DNA from: Eubacteriales bacterium
Lineage (GTDB): Bacteria; Bacillota; Clostridia; Oscillospirales; CAG-272
Direction: 5' to 3'
Assembly (NCBI GenBank): GCA_028709565.1
Contig: JAQVWU010000015.1
Coordinates: 1 to 19,769, forward strand
Length of the DNA stretch: 19,769 nucleotides
This document shows positions 14,551 through 19,769 of the stretch, one piece after another. Below the pieces are notes generated by a model. That model was not told the origin of the DNA and ran no database searches. It saw only the letters and a list, made by a program, of their open reading frames with translations. The stretch's first letter is position 1. Each line of letters begins with the position of its first letter. Made by a program: the position numbers and the translations under genes.

Positions 14551-14739
14551 TCACGCATTCTTTTCCGTAATTATGGTCATAACACGTGCGATATCTTTCT
14601 TAACCGCCGATATACGAAGCGGATTATCCAGTTGATTAATCGCATGCTGGAAGCGAAGGTTAAACAATTCGCCCTTTAACTCTTTGAGCTTTTCATTGAG
14701 CTCATCGGGTGTCATGCTTCTTATCTCTTTTGCTTTCAT
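14551..14739 (-). CDS. rpmC: 50S ribosomal protein L29
   Basis: This 62-residue helical hairpin protein lies near the nascent-chain exit, where trigger factor and SRP dock. It begins MKAKEIRSMTPDELNEKLKE and has ELFNLRFQHAINQLDNPLRI, the family core, followed by the IARVMTII helix. The ATG lies 3 bases after the rplP stop. The ribosome site GGGGAGG is inside the rplP end, suggesting coupled translation. Confidence 0.97.
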   Translation of the reverse strand: MKAKEIRSMTPDELNEKLKELKGELFNLRFQHAINQLDNPLRISAVKKDIARVMTIITEKNA

Positions 14740-14742
14740 GCA

Positions 14743-15177
14743 TTATTCCTCCCCTTCGGCAGCTTCCGTTATTTCTCTGCGTATAAACTTGCATTTAATC
14801 GGGAGCTTATTTGCGGCAAGACGCATAGCTTCTTTAGCGTCTTCCAGGGTAACACCGTTCATTTCAAATAAAACTCTGCCCGGTTTAACGACAGACACCC
14901 AATATTCCGGTGATCCTTTACCGGAACCCATGCGCGTTTCCGCCGGTTTTTCTGTTACCGGCTTGTCGGGAAATATCTTTATCCACACCTGACCGCCGCG
15001 GCGAATATAACGCGTCATGGCAATACGCGATGCTTCTATCTGGTTGCTGGTAATCCACGCGGGTTCCATAGCTATGAGACCGTAATCTCCGTATGTGAGT
15101 GTGTTTCCCCGTGTAGCTTTGCCTTTCATTCTTCCGCGATGTACACGTCTGTATTTAACTCTTTTGGGCATTAACAT
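14743..15177 (-). CDS. rplP: 50S ribosomal protein L16
   Basis: L16 helps shape the A site and binds near 5S rRNA. The 144-residue sequence starts MLMPKRVKYRRVHRGRMKGK. It has RGNTLTYGDYGLIAMEPAWITSNQ, IEASRIAMTRYIRRGGQVWI, and MGSGKGSPEYWVSVVKPGRVLFE. The ATG at 15177 shares its A with the rpsC stop (TGATG); a second ATG two codons later is possible but the family usually begins MLxPKR. GGGAG is about 9 bases upstream. Confidence 0.98.
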   Translation of the reverse strand: MLMPKRVKYRRVHRGRMKGKATRGNTLTYGDYGLIAMEPAWITSNQIEASRIAMTRYIRRGGQVWIKIFPDKPVTEKPAETRMGSGKGSPEYWVSVVKPGRVLFEMNGVTLEDAKEAMRLAANKLPIKCKFIRREITEAAEGEE

Positions 15178-16136
15178 CAGCTGTCGCTCCCTTCTTTTTG
15201 ATTTGCGTTTGTATTTGCATTTGTATTCGCGGGAGGTGCCTGACGGCTTGAATTATAACTCGAACGGCCGGCATTTGCGAAACCCGTGCGATTCCCCTGG
15301 GATCCCTTATATCCGCCGCCGCTCTGACCGCCACGATAACCACCGCTCTGACCGCCACGATAACCACCGCTCTGGCCGCCCCTATAACCGCCGCTCTGAC
15401 CGCTGCGGTTATCGCGACCGCGGTTATCACGGCTGCGGTCTCTGCGGTCTGTCCGCTGCTCCGCCGATTTGGAATCCGGGAACGCGCGTTTACCTTTGGT
15501 CTTGGAGTCGGCGAGCACCTCTCCTTTATAAATCCAAACTTTTACACCTATTTTTCCGTATGTGGTGCTGGCTTCCCAGAAACCGTAGTCTATATCCGCT
15601 CTTAAGGTCTGAAGCGGAATCGTTCCTTCATGATAATGTTCGGTGCGCGCGATTTCCGCTCCGCCCAAACGACCGCCGCATGCAACTTTAATACCCTTTG
15701 CGCCGAGTTTCATGGTACGCGCAATAGCTTGTTTCATTGCGCGGCGGAAGGAAGTTCTGCGCTCCAGCTGGCTTGCTATGTTTTCAGCAACAAGCTGTGA
15801 GGACAAATCCGGTGATTTTACCTCCACAACATTAACCGAAACAGGCTTGAAAACCATCTTTTCAAGGTTTATTCTCAACTTTTCGATCTCTGAGCCTCCG
15901 CGGCCTATAACCATACCGGGTTTGGCGCAATGGATAAAAACACGCACCCGCATATTATCGCGTTCGATTTCTATTTTCGGTATACCAGCGTCGAACAATG
16001 TTTTTTTGAGATATTTTCTGATTTTATAATCGGATACCAACGTATCGCCGAAGTTTTCGTCCTTCTCAAACCATCTTGAATCCCAGTCTTTAATGACACC
16101 GACACGCAATCCGTGAGGATTTATTTTCTGACCCAT
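15177..16136 (-). CDS. rpsC: 30S ribosomal protein S3 with long Arg/Gly-rich tail
   Basis: S3 lies at the mRNA entry tunnel of the 30S head and contributes to mRNA helicase activity. Residues 1 to about 210 are canonical: MGQKINPHGLRVGVIKDWDS, the KH loop GMVIGRGGSEIE (74-85), the S3 C-domain with RRAMKQAIARTMKLGAKGIK, GRLGGAEIARTEHY and YGKIGVKVWIYKGEV. Bacterial S3 usually ends within about 10-20 residues of this point. Here another roughly 100 residues follow, with basic RRDRSRDNRGRDNR (231-244), three to four copies of GQSGGYRG (246-277) and an Asn/Thr/Ala tail. The tail is in frame, has no stop and is followed by the properly overlapping rplP start, so it belongs to the gene. AAAGGAGG precedes the ATG. 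Confidence 0.97.
   Translation of the reverse strand: MGQKINPHGLRVGVIKDWDSRWFEKDENFGDTLVSDYKIRKYLKKTLFDAGIPKIEIERDNMRVRVFIHCAKPGMVIGRGGSEIEKLRINLEKMVFKPVSVNVVEVKSPDLSSQLVAENIASQLERRTSFRRAMKQAIARTMKLGAKGIKVACGGRLGGAEIARTEHYHEGTIPLQTLRADIDYGFWEASTTYGKIGVKVWIYKGEVLADSKTKGKRAFPDSKSAEQRTDRRDRSRDNRGRDNRSGQSGGYRGGQSGGYRGGQSGGYRGGQSGGGYKGSQGNRTGFANAGRSSYNSSRQAPPANTNANTNANQKEGSDS
15319..15402 (-). repeat. 24-base tandem repeats encoding GQSGGYRG units of S3
   Basis: Units at 15319-15342 and 15343-15366 are identical. The unit at 15367-15390 differs at four positions, and a degenerate partial copy starts at 15391. The 24-base period keeps the frame and yields the eight-residue repeat. This indicates recent duplication inside the S3 tail. 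Confidence 0.9.
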
Positions 16137-16154
16137 TTGAATACTCTGCCTCCT

Positions 16155-16490
16155 TTATTCCCTTTCCTTAACAACAACGGTGACATGACTGGATCTCTTG
16201 AGTATTGTGTCCGCCCTGCCCTGTGCTCTCGGCCTCATGCGTTTGCTGACGCGTCCGGGGCAGACGAAACATTGAGATACTATTAGATTATTCGTGTCCA
16301 TATCGTGATTGTTTTCTGCGTTTGCGATTGCGCTTTCAAGCAGTTTTATAAGGTACTCGGACGCTGATTTATGTGTGTTTTTTAAAATACCTATTGCAAC
16401 CGTTGTATCCTTGCCGCGTATAAGGTCGAGTACTATCTTAACCTTTCTCGGAGATATTCTGGCATTTCTGAGTATTGCTCTAGCTTCCAT
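16155..16490 (-). CDS. rplV: 50S ribosomal protein L22
   Basis: L22 lines the nascent peptide tunnel with a long beta hairpin. The 111-residue protein begins MEARAILRNARISPRKVKIV. It has LLESAIANAENNHDMD, and the hairpin tip region FVCPGRVSKRMRPRAQGRAD appears full length, with no insertion of the kind linked to macrolide resistance. GGGAGGT is upstream of the ATG. Confidence 0.98.
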   Translation of the reverse strand: MEARAILRNARISPRKVKIVLDLIRGKDTTVAIGILKNTHKSASEYLIKLLESAIANAENNHDMDTNNLIVSQCFVCPGRVSKRMRPRAQGRADTILKRSSHVTVVVKERE

Positions 16491-16506
16491 TTATCTATAC
16501 CTCCCG

Positions 16507-16788
16507 TTATTTCAACGTATTCGACGTCTTGGAGCCCGAGTGACTCCTGAATATTCTTGTCGGAGCAAATTCACCGAGTTTATGACCAACCATATCTTCT
16601 GTGACATATACCGGCACATGCTTTCTGCCGTCGTGAACTGCAATTGTGTGTCCGACAAATTCCGGGTATATAGTGGAAGCTCTTGACCATGTTTTAAGAA
16701 CCTTTTTTTCATTGGCGGCATTCATAGCCTCAATACGGCTGAAAAGTTTAGTCTCAACGAACGGTCCCTTTTTAAGGCTTCTGCTCAT
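16507..16788 (-). CDS. rpsS: 30S ribosomal protein S19
   Basis: S19 forms part of the 30S head with S13 and intersubunit bridges. The 93-residue protein shows MSRSLKKGPFVETKLFSRIE, TWSRASTIYPEFVGHTIAVHDGRKHVPVY and EDMVGHKLGEFAPTRIFRSH, all diagnostic. AAGGAGG is about 9 bases before the ATG. It follows rplB by 18 bases. Confidence 0.98.
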   Translation of the reverse strand: MSRSLKKGPFVETKLFSRIEAMNAANEKKVLKTWSRASTIYPEFVGHTIAVHDGRKHVPVYVTEDMVGHKLGEFAPTRIFRSHSGSKTSNTLK

Positions 16789-16806
16789 TATATATATGCC
16801 TCCTTA

Positions 16807-17637
16807 TTATTTGCTGTTTCTGCGTTTGATTATGAATTTATCGGATTTTGCTTTCTTGTTACGTGTCTTATACCCAATGGTCGGTTTTCCCCACGGAGTC
16901 ATGGGGGAGGGATGACCTATCGGTGCTTTGCCTTCACCGCCGCCATGCGGGTGGTCAACAGGGTTCATTACCGAACCGCGGACGGTCGGACGAAAACCCA
17001 TATGACGTTTTTTGCCGGCCTTACCGATTTTTATGGTTTCATGTTCGATATTGCCTATCTGTCCGATTGTTGCTTTGCACTCAACACTGACAACCCTTAC
17101 CTCGCCGGACGGGAGGCGTATCTGTGCCATATCGCTCTCTTTCGCCATAAGCTGGGCTGCGGTACCGGCTGAACGTACAAGCTGACCGCCCTTGCCGGGG
17201 TATAACTCAATATTGTGTATAAAAGTACCTAACGGTATATTTGCCAGCGGGAGGGTGTTGCCCGATTTGATATCGACACCGCTGCCTGCATACAGAATAT
17301 CGCCGTCGGTTACTCCCTCAGGTGCGAGTACATAACTCCTGCCGCCCTCTTCGTTTTCAAGAAGCGCTATATATGCGGTCCGGTTGGGATCGTATTCTAT
17401 ACCTATTACCTTTGCGGCCCTGTCTTCGACACGCTTGAAATCTATCATTCTGTATTTTATCTTATTGCCGCCGCCCCTGTGGCGAACAGTTATTCTGCCG
17501 TAACTGTTGCGCCCGGCTTGTTTTTTCTTGGTTCGAATAAGCTTCTTCTCGGGCGTGCTCTTGGTGATCTCCTCGAACGACGGAACAGACATATGCCTTC
17601 TGGCGGGAGTTGTCGGTTTATATTTATTAACTGCCAT
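16807..17637 (-). CDS. rplB: 50S ribosomal protein L2
   Basis: L2 is required for subunit association and peptidyl-transferase activity. The 276-residue protein starts MAVNKYKPTTPARRHMSVP. It has GRNSYGRITVRHRGGGNKIKYR, the RNA-binding SH3-like centre, and the conserved MNPVDHPHGGGEGKAPIG loop with its essential histidine, followed by KTRNKKAKSDKFIIKRRN. GAGGAG lies upstream of the ATG, and rplW ends 12 bases before it. Confidence 0.98.
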   Translation of the reverse strand: MAVNKYKPTTPARRHMSVPSFEEITKSTPEKKLIRTKKKQAGRNSYGRITVRHRGGGNKIKYRMIDFKRVEDRAAKVIGIEYDPNRTAYIALLENEEGGRSYVLAPEGVTDGDILYAGSGVDIKSGNTLPLANIPLGTFIHNIELYPGKGGQLVRSAGTAAQLMAKESDMAQIRLPSGEVRVVSVECKATIGQIGNIEHETIKIGKAGKKRHMGFRPTVRGSVMNPVDHPHGGGEGKAPIGHPSPMTPWGKPTIGYKTRNKKAKSDKFIIKRRNSK

Positions 17638-17649
17638 TTAATTCACTCC

Positions 17650-17943
17650 TCACATCATTCCGTCGAAGAACTCAATGGTCTTTGACTCCGGTTTAAGTGT
17701 TACGATCGCTTTTTTCCACGCTGATATATATCCGAGCTTATATCTGACCCTTTTGGGTTTTCTCTTCATGATAATGGTATTGACACACTCGACATCTACT
17801 TTAAATATTTCTTCAATTGCGTCGGCAATCTGGGGTTTTGTAGCATCTCTGGATACTTCAAACGCATACTTTCTTTGTTGCCCCATTGCCATGGAAGCTT
17901 CGGTTATAATCGGCTTTATGATAATATCATGTGCGTTTTTCAT
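17650..17943 (-). CDS. rplW: 50S ribosomal protein L23
   Basis: L23 sits at the tunnel exit and is the docking site for trigger factor and SRP. The 97-residue sequence contains IIIKPIITEASM near the start, RKYAFEVSRDATKPQIADAIEEIF, and MKRKPKRVRYKLGY. The ATG shares its A with the rplD stop (TAATG). GGAGGT lies 13 bases upstream, inside rplD, so translation is likely coupled. Confidence 0.98.
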   Translation of the reverse strand: MKNAHDIIIKPIITEASMAMGQQRKYAFEVSRDATKPQIADAIEEIFKVDVECVNTIIMKRKPKRVRYKLGYISAWKKAIVTLKPESKTIEFFDGMM

Positions 17944-18569
17944 TATCGTGCGTACACCTCCTCGATTTTAACCACCGCGTCTTTGGCTACTATAAATTTA
18001 TCACAGTTAAGTATGTCGTATGTGTTCAGCGTATTGACATATGCTGTTTTTACACCCTGAATGTTTGCTATGCTCTTTATAACTTTATCATCTTTTTCAG
18101 GCAGAACAATGAGGGCTTTACGGTCTGCACCGACCGCCTTTAGCATGTTCACCATGATTTTGGTTTTATAATCTTCGGTTATTATAGCGTCAATTACAAT
18201 CATATTTCCGCCCGCCACCTTATCTGACATAGCGGAACGCATTGCTATACGACGAACCTTTTTATTCATTGAAAGCCGGTGATCCCTCGGCTTCGGTCCC
18301 AGGGCGATTCCGCCGTGTTTCCATTGGGGTGAACGAATCGATCCCTGTCTCGCTCTGCCGGTGCCCTTCTGCCTCCAGGGTTTTCTGCCCCCGCCCGACA
18401 CCTCGGAACGGGTCAATGTGGATTGCGTACCCTGCCTTTGATTAGCGAGATATGTTTTAACCGCGGCATGGAGAACGGCGCGGTTCACCTTTGTGCCGAA
18501 GACTTCATCGGAAAGGTTAATTTCGCCGGTTTCGTTACCCGCCATATTTACCGTTTTTAATACTGGCAT
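17943..18569 (-). CDS. rplD: 50S ribosomal protein L4
   Basis: L4 extends a loop into the peptide tunnel; in E. coli it regulates the S10 operon. From the ATG at 18569 the protein has 208 residues. It starts MPVLKTVNMAGNETGEINL and has RQGTQSTLTRSEVSGGGRKP, WRQKGTGRARQGSIRSPQW and the C-terminal Rossmann-like half. GGAAGGAGG lies upstream of this ATG. A longer frame to 18611 contains the ribosome site and overlaps the end of rplC, so it is not used. Confidence 0.98.
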   Translation of the reverse strand: MPVLKTVNMAGNETGEINLSDEVFGTKVNRAVLHAAVKTYLANQRQGTQSTLTRSEVSGGGRKPWRQKGTGRARQGSIRSPQWKHGGIALGPKPRDHRLSMNKKVRRIAMRSAMSDKVAGGNMIVIDAIITEDYKTKIMVNMLKAVGADRKALIVLPEKDDKVIKSIANIQGVKTAYVNTLNTYDILNCDKFIVAKDAVVKIEEVYAR

Positions 18570-18588
18570 TGTAATTTCCTCCTTCCGT

Positions 18589-19224
18589 TTAAGCTTTCTT
18601 AACAGTGTCACGGATGAATACTATTCCGTTTTTCGCGCCGGGTATGGCGCCTTTTACGGCAATAATATTTTTTTCCGCATCGATTTTTACTATGGATAAA
18701 TTCTGAATCGTAACCTTCTCGTTTCCGTATTGACCGGGCATTTTCTTGTTTTTAAAGATACGCGAAGGACTCGAGTTGGCGCCCAGGGAACCCGCCTGAC
18801 GATGTACCGGTCCCGTACCGTGTGTCTTGGGTAAAACGGCTACATTCCATCTTTTAACAACGCCGCTGAATCCGTGCCCCTTGGTCGTACCGGTAACGTC
18901 GACCTTTTCACCTTCGGTAAATATATCGGCAGTAACCGAATCGCCGATGTTATATGCGGAACAGTCGGCAAGTCTGAATTCTTTCAGGTGACGCTTTAAT
19001 GCTATATTATTCTTATTAAAGTGACCGGCTTCCGGTTTTGTGACCTTTCGTTCGGCTATGTCGGCAAAACCGAGCTGGAGTGCGTCGTAACCGTCATGTT
19101 CCGCAGTTTTTTTCTGCACTACAACACACGGACCTGCTTCTATAACGGTAACCGGAATAAAGTTTCCGATTTCGTCAAATATTTGGGTCATTCCTATTTT
19201 TTTGCCTATGATACCTTTTTTCAT
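18589..19224 (-). CDS. rplC: 50S ribosomal protein L3
   Basis: L3 is an early assembly protein near the peptidyl-transferase centre. The 211-residue product starts MKKGIIGKKIGMTQIFDEIG. It has VTGTTKGHGFSGVVKRWN, and GTGPVHRQAGSLGANSSPSR reaches toward the active site. AGGAGG is about 13 bases before the ATG at 19224, slightly distant. An open frame continues upstream to 19281, but those residues have no family match. The 96-base gap to rpsJ (19225-19320) holds no gene and only short self-complementary stretches. Confidence 0.98.
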   Translation of the reverse strand: MKKGIIGKKIGMTQIFDEIGNFIPVTVIEAGPCVVVQKKTAEHDGYDALQLGFADIAERKVTKPEAGHFNKNNIALKRHLKEFRLADCSAYNIGDSVTADIFTEGEKVDVTGTTKGHGFSGVVKRWNVAVLPKTHGTGPVHRQAGSLGANSSPSRIFKNKKMPGQYGNEKVTIQNLSIVKIDAEKNIIAVKGAIPGAKNGIVFIRDTVKKA

Positions 19225-19320
19225 TTGTGTGATTATTCCTCCTGTTTTAGTTATTGGTTGACTTTTGCGCCAACATGACATAAAACTTGAACCGCAGGGA
19301 AGGTATTGTTTATGAGAAAC

Positions 19321-19635
19321 TTATAATTTTATCTCGATTTCAACGCCTGCCGGTAATTCAAGACTCATAAGCGCCTCGACGGTCTTTTGAGAGGGCTTTA
19401 CTATGTCTATAAGCCTCTTGTGGGTGCGCAACTCAAATTGTTCACGGGCATCCTTATATTTATGAACCGCACGTAAAACCGTTATAATTTCTTTTTCTGT
19501 CGGTAGCGGAACAGGTCCCGAAAATTCGGCATTGTTTCTTTTAGCTACTTCAACAATTTTTGACGCTGCCTGATCAATCAAAGTATGATCATAACTTTTG
19601 AGTCTGATTCTGAGTTTTTCCTTTATCGCTGCCAC
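19321..19635 (-). CDS. rpsJ: 30S ribosomal protein S10 (NusE)
   Basis: S10 is a head protein of the 30S subunit and, as NusE, joins antitermination complexes with NusB. The 104-residue protein has KLRIRLKSYDHTLIDQAASK, GPVPLPTEKEIITVLRAVHK, and REQFELRTHKRLIDIVKPS. The start codon is GTG with AAAGGAGG seven bases upstream. It is the first ribosomal gene visible in the cluster; 134 bases of leader remain in the window, with a possible short upstream frame. Confidence 0.98.
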   Translation of the reverse strand: MAAIKEKLRIRLKSYDHTLIDQAASKIVEVAKRNNAEFSGPVPLPTEKEIITVLRAVHKYKDAREQFELRTHKRLIDIVKPSQKTVEALMSLELPAGVEIEIKL

Positions 19636-19655
19636 TGGTTTGCCTCCTTTTAATT

Positions 19656-19697
19656 TTACCGTGTTTGAACGGATTTAATAAAATGGGGCGCTGACAA
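19656..19697 (-). CDS. Possible 13-codon leader peptide before rpsJ
   Basis: A short frame starts at TTG (19695-19697) with GGAGG seven bases upstream, encodes MSAPHFIKSVQTR and stops with TAA 20 bases before the rpsJ start. It lies between two good ribosome sites. No homology or strong hairpin supports it, so it may be chance. Confidence 0.25.
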   Translation of the reverse strand: MSAPHFIKSVQTR

Positions 19698-19769
19698 TTA
19701 ATTTCCTCCGTCTTTGTATATATTGTCCATGGAATTCATAGAATAAAACTTGACGGACCCGCATAACAC
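19698..19769 (-). other. rpsJ upstream region to window edge
   Basis: No gene or clear promoter is identified. More than one minus-strand frame is open at the edge: one reaches a TAA at 19698-19700, another reads about 30 codons to a stop inside the leader. Either could be the end of a gene that starts outside the window, but none shows a recognisable family. AT-rich TATATA at about 19716-19721 lacks a matching -35. Confidence 0.3.

Noticed and set aside
15316..15402. Short regular repeats considered as a CRISPR array
   Set aside because: Units are direct tandem 24-mers with no spacers and lie in frame within rpsC.
15095..15691. Long plus-strand open frame opposite rpsC
   Set aside because: Its composition mirrors the repetitive GC-rich S3 tail; no ribosome site or family resemblance.
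19225..19281. Upstream extension of rplC
   Set aside because: The ribosome site lies inside it and the extra residues have no match to L3.

Overview
The window is a core chromosomal locus from a spore-forming member of the Firmicutes, most likely the class Clostridia (possibly Oscillospirales; that rank is a guess). The evidence is the gene order of the S10-spc-alpha ribosomal super-operon, the short zinc-type S14, the small KOW protein between map and infA, strong AGGAGG ribosome binding sites throughout, a type II pantothenate kinase and a SpoIIP sporulation hydrolase.

About 16 kb (3511-19635) is one unbroken minus-strand cluster. In transcription order, from the right edge leftward, it reads rpsJ, rplC, rplD, rplW, rplB, rpsS, rplV, rpsC, rplP, rpmC, rpsQ, rplN, rplX, rplE, rpsN, rpsH, rplF, rplR, rpsE, rpmD, rplO, secY, adk, map, KOW protein, infA, rpmJ, rpsM, rpsK, rpsD, rpoA, rplQ. 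Genes are separated by a few to about 50 bases or overlap by one base (rplD/rplW, rplE/rpsN, rpsC/rplP). The larger gaps are rpsJ-rplC (96), rpsH-rpsN (146), rpsK-rpsD (150), rpsD-rpoA (108) and rplQ-rpoA (130), and most of these hold inverted repeats. No gap exceeds 300 bases. The cluster supplies ribosomal proteins together with the partners they need: the secretion channel (SecY), nucleotide balancing (Adk), N-terminal methionine removal (Map), initiation factor 1 and the RNA polymerase alpha subunit.

The left 3.4 kb holds four non-ribosomal genes. They are a 5'-truncated spoIIP (+), a GNAT acetyltransferase (-) converging on it, a NagD-like HAD phosphatase (-), and a type II pantothenate kinase (+) divergent from the phosphatase across only 46 bases. 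A strong hairpin at 3429-3468 lies between the kinase and rplQ, which converge, and probably terminates transcription there.

Most of the locus is ordinary and highly conserved. I found no CRISPR array, mobile element, tRNA or rRNA, and no clearly novel system. The points that deserve attention are an infA that appears to start at CTG, an S3 with a roughly 100-residue arginine/glycine-rich tail built from 24-base repeats, hairpins in the rpsD leader and elsewhere, a possible 13-codon leader peptide before rpsJ, an adenylate kinase lacking a conserved aspartate, and a repetitive Asp-Asn-Ile linker in SpoIIP.
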